A stretch of DNA of 64,000 bases from Spirochaetota bacterium (lineage in GTDB: Bacteria > Spirochaetota > Spirochaetia > Treponematales > Rectinemataceae). A program made the translations under genes and the position numbers. The notes beneath the pieces were generated by a model. That model worked only from the letters and a program-made list of their open reading frames with translations, had not been told where the DNA came from and made no database searches. Each line of letters opens with the position of its first letter. Position 1 is the stretch's first letter. Positions 1 through 8,716 of the stretch are shown piece after piece. The stretch covers positions 1-64,000 of the forward strand of contig JAKLFE010000005.1 of assembly GCA_022711355.1 (NCBI GenBank), written 5' to 3'.

Positions 1-1
1 C

Positions 2-364
2 CAGATGGGCAAGAAGGGCGAGGGCTACGACATGATCGTCACCGGCTGGTACACGCCGACGATGGACCCCGACTACACCTGCATCATCTTCAACGGGGAG
101 TCCATCGGCACGGGCATGAACTCCGCCTTGTACAACAACGACCTCGTCAACGAGAGCATCCAGAAGGGCCGCTACTCGATCGACCAGAAGGCCAGGGCCG
201 CCGCCTACGTCGCCGCCCAGAACCAGCTCATGGCCGACAAGCCCTACTTCCCCATGGTCAACGAGAAGGCCATCTTCGGGACCCACCCCCGCCTGGGCAA
301 CCTCGAGGCGGCCCTGTTCAAGACCAAGCTCGTCGACGTGCACAAGCTGACCAGGAAGTTCTAG
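2..364 (+). CDS. Peptide ABC transporter substrate-binding protein, C-terminal fragment
   Basis: The frame is open from the left edge, so only the last 120 or so residues are present. The end has the look of family 5 (DppA/OppA-type) extracytoplasmic solute-binding proteins: a segment with DYTCIIFNGES, a run of residues on aborted dosing of helices, and a tail with PYFPMVNEKAIFG. It is followed by two permease and two ATPase genes in the order usual for dipeptide/oligopeptide importers, which is the main support. Signal peptide and lipobox would lie outside the window. Substrate cannot be told from this piece. Confidence 0.8.
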   Translation, partial: QMGKKGEGYDMIVTGWYTPTMDPDYTCIIFNGESIGTGMNSALYNNDLVNESIQKGRYSIDQKARAAAYVAAQNQLMADKPYFPMVNEKAIFGTHPRLGNLEAALFKTKLVDVHKLTRKF

Positions 365-383
365 CCCGAAGGCGCCCTCGGGA

Positions 384-442
384 GCCGGGGCCCCGCGCCC
401 CGGCCTCCCCGGCGCCGCCCCCCGCCGCCCGCGGCGGGGGGC
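384..442. repeat. Two GC-rich hairpins between binding-protein and permease genes
   Basis: Two inverted repeats lie in the 100-base gap. The first has 8-base arms at 384-391 and 397-404. The second has 11-base arms at 417-427 and 432-442 around a 4-base loop. Neither is followed by a T run, so they do not look like full terminators. Hairpins here could hold the 3' end of the abundant binding-protein mRNA and reduce permease expression, as known for malE-malF; that role is inferred. Confidence 0.5.
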
Positions 443-464
443 ATCCCTTCCCCAGGATAAAGCG

Positions 465-1487
465 ATGCTCAAGTACGCTGCACGTCGCGTCCTCATGCTG
501 GTCCCGGTCCTGCTCGGCGTGACCTTCATCGTGTTCTCGCTCATGTACCTGACGCCGAGCGATCCGGCGCAGATCGTGCTCGGCTCCAACGCGACTCCAG
601 CCGCCTACGCCCAGATGCGCGCCGACATGGGCCTCGACCGCCCCTTCCTCGCCCAGTACCTGCACTTCCTCTTCGGCTACAAGCATCCCGAATTCGGCTA
701 CCGCGGCCTCGCCTTCGGCGACCTCGGCCGCTCTTACGTCACGAACCGCATCGTGTTCGAGCTCATACTCTCGTCCTTCCCGAACACGGTCATCCTCGCG
801 ATCGGCGCCCTCGCGCTGGCCCTCGCGGTCGGCGTGCCCGTGGGCGTGATCTCCGCCACGAGGCCCTACTCGACCGTCGACATGGCCTTCACCGTCCTCG
901 CCCTCCTGGGCGCGTCCATGCCGGTCTTCTGGTTCGCGATGGTCCTCATCTACTTCTTCGCGAACAGGCTGGGGATGCTGCCGGCCATGGCGAACCCCTC
1001 CAACGCCCTGTCGCTCGCGCTGCCGATAGTCACGCTCAGCATGAACTCGATGGCCATCATCATGAGGATGACCCGCTCCTCCATGCTCGAGGTCATGCGC
1101 CAGGACTACATCCGCACCGCCCGCGTGAAGGGCCTGGGCGAGCGGCTCGTCGTGCGCAAGCACGCGCTGCGCAACGCGCTCATACCGGTGATCACCGTGG
1201 CCGGCCTGCAGTTCGGGCACCTGCTCGGAGGAGCCGTCCTCACCGAGAAGATCTTCTCCTACCCCGGCATCGGCTCCATCATGGTCGACGCCATCTACCA
1301 GAAGGACACCCCGCAGATACTCGGGTCGGTCTGCTTCGTCGCGATCATCTTCACCCTCGTGAACCTCTTCGTCGACATCATGTACGGCCTCATCGATCCG
1401 CGCATCAAGACGGCCGTTCAGAGCGGGAGGAAGAAGGCCCCCGGAAAGGAGCTCGCCGATGCGCTCAAGCGCCTCTTCAGGAAGTAA
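465..1487 (+). CDS. Peptide ABC transporter permease, DppB/OppB type
   Basis: A 340-residue inner-membrane permease of the binding-protein-dependent transport family. The first membrane segment is at about residues 9-30, with further hydrophobic segments through the protein. The EAA-type loop that docks on the ATPase is seen around residues 205-245 (QDYIRTARVKGLGE). The length and N-terminal region fit the DppB/OppB subfamily. It is the first permease after the substrate-binding protein, and its 3' end overlaps the next permease gene by 29 bases, indicating one operon. Dipeptide, oligopeptide and nickel importers share this architecture, so the substrate is open. Confidence 0.92.
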   Translation: MLKYAARRVLMLVPVLLGVTFIVFSLMYLTPSDPAQIVLGSNATPAAYAQMRADMGLDRPFLAQYLHFLFGYKHPEFGYRGLAFGDLGRSYVTNRIVFELILSSFPNTVILAIGALALALAVGVPVGVISATRPYSTVDMAFTVLALLGASMPVFWFAMVLIYFFANRLGMLPAMANPSNALSLALPIVTLSMNSMAIIMRMTRSSMLEVMRQDYIRTARVKGLGERLVVRKHALRNALIPVITVAGLQFGHLLGGAVLTEKIFSYPGIGSIMVDAIYQKDTPQILGSVCFVAIIFTLVNLFVDIMYGLIDPRIKTAVQSGRKKAPGKELADALKRLFRK

Positions 1488-2394
1488 GCCCCTCCGCGCG
1501 CTGGCCAGGGCGGGCAGGAACCTCGGCCAGTTCTGGAGGCGCTTCTCCCGGAACAAGCTCGCCACCGCGAGCCTCGCCGTGGTCCTCGTGTTCGCCTCCG
1601 TCGCGGCCCTGGCGGACGCGTTCTTCGACTACGGCTTCGTCACCTCGAACCAGCTCGACAACGCCTTCCTCAAGCCCCTGGAGTCGGGCACGGTCTACGA
1701 GGGCGAGGCGGAGCTCGAGCACCGCTACCTGCTGGGGGCCGACAACTACGGCCGCGACATCCTCGGGCGCATAGTCCACGGGGCGCGGGTGTCCATGGTC
1801 ATCGGCTTCGTCACGGTCGCCATGGCGCTCGTCTCGGGCGGCGCCCTCGGGGCCCTGGCAGGGTACAAGGGCAAGGCCTTCGACACGATCATCATGCGGG
1901 CCACGGACATCCTGCTCTCGATCCCGACGATCCTCCTGTCCATCGCGATCGTCGCGGCCCTGGGCAACAGCTTCTTCAACCTCCTCATCGCGATCAGCGC
2001 CTCCATGGTGCCGGGCTACATCCGGATCGTCCGCGCCTCGATCATCACGGTGAAGGACCAGGAATTCGTCGAGGCCGCCCGGTGCATCGGCGCCTCCGAC
2101 TCGCGCATCGTCTTCAAGCACATCCTCGTCAACATCGCCTCGCCCCTCATCGTCCAGTCGACGCTGAACGTCGGCTCCTCGATACTGTGGGCCTCGTCCC
2201 TCTCCTTCCTCGGCCTCGGCATCCTTCCGCCCAAGCCCGAGTGGGGGAACATGCTCTCGGAGGCGCGCGAATTCATCCAGTACGCGCCCCATACCCTCTT
2301 CGCCCCCGGCCTGGCGATCGTCGTCACGGTCCTCGCCTACAACCTCATAGGCGACGGCCTGCGCGACGCGCTCGACCCCAAGCTGAAGCGTTAG
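1459..2394 (+). CDS. Peptide ABC transporter permease, DppC/OppC type
   Basis: A 311-residue permease that pairs with the upstream DppB-like protein. It has the cytoplasmic N-terminal stretch of OppC N-terminal domains, a first membrane segment at about 33-55, a periplasmic part with YLLGADNYGRDILGR typical of this subfamily, and the EAA loop near residue 205 (EAARCIGASDSRIVFKHIL). The start inside the previous gene is preferred because AAAGGAG lies 8 bases upstream. The 29-base overlap suggests translational coupling, which would keep the two permeases in equal amounts. Confidence 0.92.
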   Translation: MRSSASSGSKPLRALARAGRNLGQFWRRFSRNKLATASLAVVLVFASVAALADAFFDYGFVTSNQLDNAFLKPLESGTVYEGEAELEHRYLLGADNYGRDILGRIVHGARVSMVIGFVTVAMALVSGGALGALAGYKGKAFDTIIMRATDILLSIPTILLSIAIVAALGNSFFNLLIAISASMVPGYIRIVRASIITVKDQEFVEAARCIGASDSRIVFKHILVNIASPLIVQSTLNVGSSILWASSLSFLGLGILPPKPEWGNMLSEAREFIQYAPHTLFAPGLAIVVTVLAYNLIGDGLRDALDPKLKR

Positions 2395-2403
2395 GCGGCT
2401 ACC

Positions 2404-3381
2404 ATGGCAGCTATACTCGACATCCGGGACCTCGTGGTCCACTACTCCTCGGACCGCGAGACGGTCCGGGCGGTCAACGGCCTCTCCCTGTCGCTGGAGC
2501 GCGGCAAGGTCCTCGGCCTGGTCGGCGAGACGGGCGCGGGCAAGACCACCACCGCGCTCTCCGTGCTCGACATGGTGCAGGAGCCGCAGGGCAAGATCGT
2601 CTCCGGCACCATCCTCTTCGAGGGGCGGGACATCCGCGCCCTGCGGCCCGAGGAGATGCGCGAGGTCAGGGGCAAGGAGATCGCCATGATCTTCCAGGAC
2701 CCCATGACCGCGCTGAACCCCCTCATCACCGTCGGCGAGCAGATCGCCGAGACGGTCCGCAGGCACGAGGGCCTGCCGCGCGAGGATTCGGAGCGCAGGG
2801 CGGGCGAGATGCTCGAGCTCGTGGGCATCCCCGCCTCGCGCTCGCGCGACTACCCCCACCAGTTCTCCGGCGGCATGAAGCAGCGGGTGGTCATAGCGAT
2901 CGCCCTCGCCTGCAACCCGAAGCTCCTCCTCGCCGACGAGCCTACGACGGCGCTCGACGTCACGATCCAGGCCCAGGTCCTTGAGATGATGAGCGAGCTC
3001 ATCAAGAAATTCGGGACCTCGGTCGTCATGATCACGCACGACCTCGGGATCGTGGCCGAGAACTGCGACCACGTCGCCACGATGTACGCCGGCGAGGTCG
3101 TGGAGTACGGCACGGTGGACCAGGTCTTCGGGGACCCCCGCCACCCCTACACGATCGGGCTCTTCGGATCCCTGCCGAACCTCGATGAGGAGAGCGACCG
3201 CCTGACGCCGATCCCCGGGCTCATGCCCGACCCGACGGACCTTCCCGCGGGCTGCTTCTTCTCGCCCCGCTGCCCGCGGGCCACCGAGCGCTGCCAGGCC
3301 GAGCGCCCCTCGGACTCGGAGGAGGGCGGCCATCGCGTGAAGTGCCACCTGTTCGGCGGCGGCAAGGAGGAAGGACGATGA
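2404..3381 (+). CDS. Peptide ABC transporter ATP-binding protein, DppD/OppD type
   Basis: A 325-residue cytoplasmic ATPase. Walker A is GETGAGKTT near residue 41, the signature is FSGGMKQRV near 154, and Walker B with its glutamate is LLLADEPTTALD near 176. The C-terminal oligopeptide/dipeptide extension is present, including the cysteine-bearing stretch CFFSPRCPRATERC. It ends in an ATGA overlap with the partner ATPase gene. Together they power the permease pair. Confidence 0.94.
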   Translation: MAAILDIRDLVVHYSSDRETVRAVNGLSLSLERGKVLGLVGETGAGKTTTALSVLDMVQEPQGKIVSGTILFEGRDIRALRPEEMREVRGKEIAMIFQDPMTALNPLITVGEQIAETVRRHEGLPREDSERRAGEMLELVGIPASRSRDYPHQFSGGMKQRVVIAIALACNPKLLLADEPTTALDVTIQAQVLEMMSELIKKFGTSVVMITHDLGIVAENCDHVATMYAGEVVEYGTVDQVFGDPRHPYTIGLFGSLPNLDEESDRLTPIPGLMPDPTDLPAGCFFSPRCPRATERCQAERPSDSEEGGHRVKCHLFGGGKEEGR

Positions 3382-4355
3382 GCGATCCCGTTCCGGGCGG
3401 CGGCCCCCTCCTCGAGGTCCGCGACCTGAAGAAGTACTTCGACGTCCCCAAGGGCAGGCTCCACGCGGTCGACGGCCTGAGCTTCTCCATCGACGCGGGC
3501 AAGACCCTCGGCATGGTCGGCGAGTCGGGCTGCGGGAAGTCCACGACCGGCAGGGTCCTCCTCAGGCTCCACGAGCCGAGCTCGGGCTCCGTGCGCTTCG
3601 ACGGGGTCGAGGTGACCGGGCTCCCGCCGGATCGCCTGAAGGAGCTCCGCTCCCGGATGCAGATGATATTCCAGGACCCCTACGCCTCGATCAACCCGAG
3701 GCACACGGTCGCGACGATCATAGGCGAGCCGCTCAGGATCTTCCGGAAGGTCAAGGGCGGCGCGGAGCACGAGGCCAAGGTGCGCGAGCTCATGGAGACG
3801 GTCGGGCTCGCCGGCAGGCTCTACGACGCCTATCCCCACGAGCTGGACGGGGGCCGCCGGCAGCGGATCGGCATCGCCCGCGCCCTCGCCCTCGAGCCGC
3901 GCTTCATCGTCTGCGACGAGCCCGTCTCCTCCCTCGACGTGTCCATCCAGGCGCAGATCCTCAACCTCCTGCAGGACCTCCAGGAGCGCTTCGGGCTCAC
4001 CTACCTCTTCATCACCCACGACCTCTCCGTCGTCAAGCACATCTCGGACGACATCGCCGTCATGTACCTGGGCCAGCTGATCGAGAAGGCCCCGACGCGG
4101 GAGCTGTTCCGCAAGCCCCTCCACCCCTACACCCAGGCCCTGCTCTCCGCGATCCCCGTCCCCAAGGCGGGGGCGAGGAAGAAGCGCATCATCCTCCGGA
4201 GCGAGATCAGCTCGCCCATCGACCCCAAGCCGGGCTGCCGCTTCGCGCCGCGCTGCGAGTTCGCCCGGCCCGAATGCCTCGAGTCGGACCCCCCGCTCGC
4301 GGAGGCGGCCCCCGGGCATTTCGTCGCCTGCCGCCGCGCGGCTGATTTCGAATAA
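3378..4355 (+). CDS. Peptide ABC transporter ATP-binding protein, DppF/OppF type
   Basis: The second ATPase of the importer, 325 residues from the ATG at 3378. A start 36 bases upstream is possible, but AAGGAGG sits just before 3378 and the ATGA overlap with the preceding gene is typical of coupled ATPase genes. Walker A is GESGCGKST and Walker B is FIVCDEPVSSLD. The ABC signature reads LDGGRRQR rather than LSGGQ, with aspartate replacing the usual serine. The C-terminal oligopeptide domain is present (GCRFAPRCEFARPEC). Confidence 0.93.
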   Translation: MSDPVPGGGPLLEVRDLKKYFDVPKGRLHAVDGLSFSIDAGKTLGMVGESGCGKSTTGRVLLRLHEPSSGSVRFDGVEVTGLPPDRLKELRSRMQMIFQDPYASINPRHTVATIIGEPLRIFRKVKGGAEHEAKVRELMETVGLAGRLYDAYPHELDGGRRQRIGIARALALEPRFIVCDEPVSSLDVSIQAQILNLLQDLQERFGLTYLFITHDLSVVKHISDDIAVMYLGQLIEKAPTRELFRKPLHPYTQALLSAIPVPKAGARKKRIILRSEISSPIDPKPGCRFAPRCEFARPECLESDPPLAEAAPGHFVACRRAADFE

Positions 4356-4372
4356 CTTTCCAAGGAGCGATC

Positions 4373-5467
4373 ATGATTCCCGACAAGGAGCAGCTCCGGC
4401 TGTTCGAGACCCTCACGCAGATCCCGGGCGTCGCCGCCCACGAGATGGCCGTCCGCGACTTCATGAAGGCCGAGCTGTCCAAGCACGCGGACGAGCTCGT
4501 CTACGACAACCTTGGCTCGGTCTTCGCGGTCAAGCGCTGCGGCGTGAAGGGCGCGCCCCGGCTCATGATGTCGGGCCACATGGACGAGGTCGGCTTCCTC
4601 GTCAAGCAGATCACGCCCAAGGGGCTCATCAGGATATTCCCGGTCGGCAGGACCTGGGAGCACGTGATCATGGCCCAGCGGGTCAAGGTCTACTCCGGCC
4701 AGACCGGCCTGGCCTACCCGGGAGCCGTAGCCTCCATCCCGCCGCACCTCCTCCCGGAGGACTCGGCGAAGCGCCTGCTCTCCGTCGACCAGATGCTGGT
4801 CGACATCGGGACGGAGAGCCGCGAGGAGGTGCTGTCCCTCGGGATCAGGCCCGGCGACATGATCGTCGTGGACGGCCCCTTCGTCCCCCTCCTGGGCGGC
4901 AAGAAGCTCCTGGCCAAGGCCTGGGACAACCGCTTCGGCTGCGCCCTCGCCGTCGACGTCCTCCGGGAGGTCGCCGCGGATAGGCTCGCCGTGGACCTCT
5001 ACATCGGCGCCACGGTGCAGGAGGAGTCGGGGCTCCGCGGGGCGCGCACCTCGGCCTTCGCCATCGAGCCCGACGTGGCGATCGTCTTCGAGTCCTCGGC
5101 CGCCAACGACAACCAGGGCGACGAGCTCGAGTTCGGCCAGCAGGGCAAGGGAGCCCTCATGCGCTTCATCGACCGGACCTCGATCACCCATCGCGGCCTG
5201 TTCCGCTACGCGGTGGGCCTGTGCGAGGAGCGGAAGATCCCCCACCAGTACTTCATGGCACTCGGGGGGACGGACTCCGGGGAGATCCACACCGCACGCT
5301 CGGGCTGCCCGTCCATGACCGTCGGGGTGCCCTCCCGCTATATCCACACGAACTCGAGCATCATGGACTACTCCGACTACGCCGCCGCGAAGGACTTCGC
5401 GCTGGCCTTCGTCCGGAGCCTCGACGCGGCCGCCTACCGCGACCGTATCCTTTCGTACAGCAGGTAA
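4373..5467 (+). CDS. M42 family metallo-aminopeptidase
   Basis: A 364-residue cytoplasmic peptidase of the M42 (glutamyl aminopeptidase/tetrahedral aminopeptidase) family, normally a dodecamer with two metal ions. Metal-site motifs are visible: SGHMDEVG, AWDNRFG, QEESGLRGA with the catalytic and ligand glutamates, and GGTDSGEIH near the C-terminus. AAGGAG precedes the ATG by a short spacer. It follows the peptide importer by 17 bases, which fits a role in trimming imported peptides. Substrate preference cannot be judged from sequence. Confidence 0.93.
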   Translation: MIPDKEQLRLFETLTQIPGVAAHEMAVRDFMKAELSKHADELVYDNLGSVFAVKRCGVKGAPRLMMSGHMDEVGFLVKQITPKGLIRIFPVGRTWEHVIMAQRVKVYSGQTGLAYPGAVASIPPHLLPEDSAKRLLSVDQMLVDIGTESREEVLSLGIRPGDMIVVDGPFVPLLGGKKLLAKAWDNRFGCALAVDVLREVAADRLAVDLYIGATVQEESGLRGARTSAFAIEPDVAIVFESSAANDNQGDELEFGQQGKGALMRFIDRTSITHRGLFRYAVGLCEERKIPHQYFMALGGTDSGEIHTARSGCPSMTVGVPSRYIHTNSSIMDYSDYAAAKDFALAFVRSLDAAAYRDRILSYSR

Positions 5468-5477
5468 GGGAGGAAGC

Positions 5478-6206
5478 ATGTACCTAGACCGCATCCGCTC
5501 GGGCCGCTACGCCGAGGAGACCCGCGGCGCCGAGGCCTTCATCGTCCCGGTGGGGAGCCTCGAGGCCCACGGGCCCCACTGCCCCCTCGGCACCGACTGC
5601 ATGATCCCCGAGCGGCTCTGCGCCGACCTCGAGGCCCGGCTCGGCGACCGCGTCGTCGTGGCGCCCCCGATCCACTACGGCTACACCCCCTCCCTCGCGG
5701 CCTTCCCGGGCACGGTCAGCATCGCCGCCGAGACCCTGATCTCGCTCTACGCCGAGGTCGGGCTCGGCCTCGCGAAGTGGGGGGCCAAGCGCGTCGTCTT
5801 CATGAACGGGCACGGGGGCAACATCGCCATGCTCTCCGTCGCCTGCGACCGGATCGGCGCGGCGGGGACGGTGGCGGCGGCGATATCGTACTGGCTCCAC
5901 TACTCCCGCGACATCCTCGGAGTCTGCGGGACCCAGGGCCACGCCGGCGAGGACGAGACCTCCCTCGTCCTCGCCCTCGACGAGTCCCTGGTCGAGATGG
6001 GCGCGGCCCGCCGCCACATGCGCAAGGGCTTCCTGAGCCCCCTCGCCGGCCCGGGCACCCTCGAGTCCCGCTTCCCCGAGGCCCTGAACGGGGATCCGGG
6101 AGCCGCGAGCGCCGACAAGGGCCGGCGGCTCTACGAGCTCATCCTCGAGCGCAACGTCCAGGCCATCGAGCGGATCATCGCGGGAGACTACGCGGACGAC
6201 CTGTGA
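5478..6206 (+). CDS. Creatininase family amidohydrolase
   Basis: A 242-residue metal-dependent amidohydrolase of the creatininase superfamily. Family motifs are present: PVGSLEAHGPHCPLGTD near the N-terminus, MNGHGGN in the middle, and GHAGEDETS for the further metal ligand. GGGAGG lies before the ATG and the gene begins 10 bases after the M42 peptidase, so the two are co-transcribed. The family covers creatininase, formamide hydrolases in riboflavin and mycofactocin pathways, and many uncharacterised members. The operon suggests a small peptide or amide substrate, but this is inference. Confidence 0.87.
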   Translation: MYLDRIRSGRYAEETRGAEAFIVPVGSLEAHGPHCPLGTDCMIPERLCADLEARLGDRVVVAPPIHYGYTPSLAAFPGTVSIAAETLISLYAEVGLGLAKWGAKRVVFMNGHGGNIAMLSVACDRIGAAGTVAAAISYWLHYSRDILGVCGTQGHAGEDETSLVLALDESLVEMGAARRHMRKGFLSPLAGPGTLESRFPEALNGDPGAASADKGRRLYELILERNVQAIERIIAGDYADDL

Positions 6207-6333
6207 GCCGCGGCCCCGGGCCGCGCGGCGCCTCCCCGGGGCAGGATCCCGGGGCGGCGCGGCCTTGCGGCCCTGGCCGCCCGGCGTGTAGTATCGGGCT
6301 GCGGCCCCGCCCGCGGGGAGGGGCGCGAAAGGC

Positions 6334-7017
6334 ATGGCCGTGGACGAGAGCCCCGAATTCCCGGCGCGCTGGACCCCGATCTTCGCGCGGCTGCCGGAGG
6401 ACAAGCGCGCGCGGGTCCTCTACGCGGCCAAGCGCGCCTTCGCGGAGCGGGGCTTCGCGGGGGCCAACGTCAACGACATAGCCCGCGCCGCCGGCATCAG
6501 CGTCGGGGCCCTCTACAAGTACTTCCGCACGAAGCAGGACATCTTCCTCGCCATCATCGAGCGGAGCCACGAGTACCTCGAGGAGACGATAGGCGGCATC
6601 ATCGGGCGCGAGCGCGGCTTCCGCGCCCGGGTGCGGGCCCTCCTCGAGGCGGCGGTGGAGTCCTCCCGCTCCGATCCCGACATGGTCCGCATCTACATCG
6701 ACTGCACGACCGAGGAGCTCGGCCCCCTCGCCCTGGGCCTGTCGAGGAGCATCGAGAGCGTGGCGGCTACCCGGTACCGGGCCATGGTGGCCGAGGCGAA
6801 GCTGGCGGGCGAGGTAGCCCCCGGCTGCGACGAGGCCGCCGCGGCCTTCTGCCTCGACGACCTCTTCCTCATGGTGCAGTTCTCCTTCGGCTCGGAATAC
6901 TACAAGCAGCGCCTCCGGCTCTTCCTCGGCGAGGGGGCGGACGAGGATCCGGCCTCCGTGGTCGAGGCGGTCTCGGCCTTCATCTACCGGGCATTGGGCG
7001 CCGCCGAGAGGCCCTGA
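6334..7017 (+). CDS. TetR/AcrR family transcriptional regulator
   Basis: A 227-residue DNA-binding protein. The N-terminal TetR helix-turn-helix is clear at about residues 28-75 (RVLYAAKRAFAERGFAG, then NDIARAAGISVGALYKYF and RTKQDIF). The rest is an alpha-helical ligand-binding domain. It stands alone, 128 bases after the importer operon, and faces the minus-strand aminotransferase operon. A 24-base palindrome at that operon's promoter (10877-10900) has the look of a TetR-type operator, so this protein is a candidate to bind it; that link is a guess from location. Confidence 0.9.
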   Translation: MAVDESPEFPARWTPIFARLPEDKRARVLYAAKRAFAERGFAGANVNDIARAAGISVGALYKYFRTKQDIFLAIIERSHEYLEETIGGIIGRERGFRARVRALLEAAVESSRSDPDMVRIYIDCTTEELGPLALGLSRSIESVAATRYRAMVAEAKLAGEVAPGCDEAAAAFCLDDLFLMVQFSFGSEYYKQRLRLFLGEGADEDPASVVEAVSAFIYRALGAAERP

Positions 7018-7045
7018 GCCCCCCGATCCTTCGCGCCTGCCGCGC

Positions 7046-7101
7046 TCCCTCCTTCCTCCTTCGCTTTCCGCGCCCTCCGCGTTTACGCCTTTTCTTTTTC
7101 C
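7046..7101. repeat. CTCCGCG-rich intergenic repeat, related to 63602-63711
   Basis: The gap between the convergent TetR and kinase genes holds a pyrimidine-rich stretch with CGCGCCCTCCGCGTTTACG followed by a T/C tract. A similar string (CTGCGTCCTCTGCGTTTATC) is present near the right edge of the window. It resembles a dispersed intergenic repeat, and its T-rich end may also help termination from the TetR gene. Confidence 0.45.
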
Positions 7102-7105
7102 TGCC

Positions 7106-8716
7106 CTATGAAGTCGCGTTCAAGGCCTTGAAGCTCTTCTTGTTATCGCGGTACAGGCTCTTGAAGACCTCGAACTGCCGCTCGTAGACCTCCCGGTTCC
7201 CGGCTCGAGGCTCGTAGGCGGCGGCGGCCGGCACGAGCTCGCCCGCCTCGGCCAGGGAGCCGATCGCGCCGAGGCCGGCCGCGCAGAGGAGGGCCGCCCC
7301 GAGGGCGCCCGCGTTCTGGGGGCTGGCCGTGGTCTCGACGGGCTCGCCGAGGATGTCGGCGAAGACGCGGGCGATCTGGGGCGAGCGGGCGCCCCCGCCC
7401 ACGAAGCGCAGGGGGCCGGCGACCGGGACCTTGCGCCGGATCGAATCGAGCTGCCAGCGGCTGTGGAAGGCCACGCCCTCGACCACGGCCCGAACCATGG
7501 CCCGCTTGCCCGTGCCCAGGCCGATGTTGAAGAAGACGCCGCGGGCGCAGGGGTCCTCGAAGGGGGAGCGGTTGCCGTGGAGCCAGGGCGCGAACACCAG
7601 GCCTCCCGAGCCGGCCGGAACCTCCTCCATCTTCTCGCTGAGGAAATCGAAGAGGGACTCGTAGCGGCGCTCGGGCTCCTCGGCCACGGTGCGGGCACCG
7701 AGGTAGATCCCGATCTCGTCGAGGGCGAGGTGGTCGCGGACCCACTCGAGGCACTTGCCCGCGGTCTCCTGCTCGGACATGTAGTTGTAGCGGCCTTCCA
7801 CCGCGCCGAGGACCGAGGCGATCATGGCGTCGGTGTCGACCCGGCGCCGGTCCGTGACCGCGGCGACCCAGCCGGAGGTGCCCATGTAGACGTGGGCCCG
7901 GTCGAGGCCGACGGCCCCCGAGCCCAGGGCGATGAGGGAGAGGTCCCCTCCCCCGCCGAACACGGGGGTCCCCGGCTCGAGGCCGAGGTCGGCGGCGGCC
8001 TTGGGCAGGAGGGGCCCCGCCAGGTCGGTCGCGCCGATCACCTCGGGCAGGATGCCCATGTCCACCTCGAAGAGGCGGCATAAAAGGGCGCTCCAGCCGT
8101 AATGGCCCGGCCTCGTGTCGTAGAGGAAGGTCGCGTTGGCCGAATCCGGCGTCATGCAGGCCCGGCCCGTGCAGCGCAGGACGAGGTACTCCTTGGCGTC
8201 GAGCCATTTCCTGGCGCGGGCGAAGGCCTCGGGCTCCTCGTCCCGGACCCAGTGGTGCTTCCACAGGGGATCCTTGGCGCTGGCCGAGGCCCCCCCCGTG
8301 ACCAGGAGGGAGGGCAGGAGCCTCGTCACGTCCATGCCCGCCACCTTGAGGCCCCGCTCGATGCCGCGGCGCTTCTGCTCGCCCGAGCGCTGGTCCATGT
8401 AGCTCATGGCGGGGCGGACGGGCAGGCCCTCGGCGTCGACCAGGATGAGCCCCTGCATCTGGCAGCAGAAGGCCATGCCGCGGATGGAGGAGGCCCGCAG
8501 CCCCGAGCGCTCGAGGGCCGCCCTCGTGGTGCGGCCCAGGGCCGCCCACCACTCCTCGACCTCCTGCTCTACCCCCCCGTTGGGAAGGAAGCGCAGGCCG
8601 TACTCCGCCGAGGCGCTCGCGACGAGCCGGGCCCCGGAGCTCTCGATGGCGTAGACGCAGGTCTTCACGCCGGTGGTTCCGAGGTCGCAGGCGAGGACGT
8701 GGAGGGCCTCGCTCAT
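7106..8716 (-). CDS. FGGY family carbohydrate kinase
   Basis: A 536-residue cytoplasmic kinase of the FGGY (xylulokinase/glycerol kinase) family, which phosphorylates sugars or polyols with ATP. The N-terminal phosphate-binding motif is ACDLGTTGVKT; a C-terminal ATP-site glycine-rich motif is FVGGGARSPQIARVFADIL. It is the last gene of a three-gene minus-strand operon and overlaps the upstream aldolase gene by 4 bases. In such sets the kinase makes a keto-sugar phosphate that the class II aldolase cleaves. The true substrate is unknown; xylulose- or fuculose-like sugars are only examples. Confidence 0.92.
   Translation of the reverse strand: MSEALHVLACDLGTTGVKTCVYAIESSGARLVASASAEYGLRFLPNGGVEQEVEEWWAALGRTTRAALERSGLRASSIRGMAFCCQMQGLILVDAEGLPVRPAMSYMDQRSGEQKRRGIERGLKVAGMDVTRLLPSLLVTGGASASAKDPLWKHHWVRDEEPEAFARARKWLDAKEYLVLRCTGRACMTPDSANATFLYDTRPGHYGWSALLCRLFEVDMGILPEVIGATDLAGPLLPKAAADLGLEPGTPVFGGGGDLSLIALGSGAVGLDRAHVYMGTSGWVAAVTDRRRVDTDAMIASVLGAVEGRYNYMSEQETAGKCLEWVRDHLALDEIGIYLGARTVAEEPERRYESLFDFLSEKMEEVPAGSGGLVFAPWLHGNRSPFEDPCARGVFFNIGLGTGKRAMVRAVVEGVAFHSRWQLDSIRRKVPVAGPLRFVGGGARSPQIARVFADILGEPVETTASPQNAGALGAALLCAAGLGAIGSLAEAGELVPAAAAYEPRAGNREVYERQFEVFKSLYRDNKKSFKALNATS

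Noticed and set aside
1477-3348. Long minus-strand frame opposite the peptide importer genes
   Set aside because: Shadow of the permease and ATPase genes; no domain and no ribosome site.
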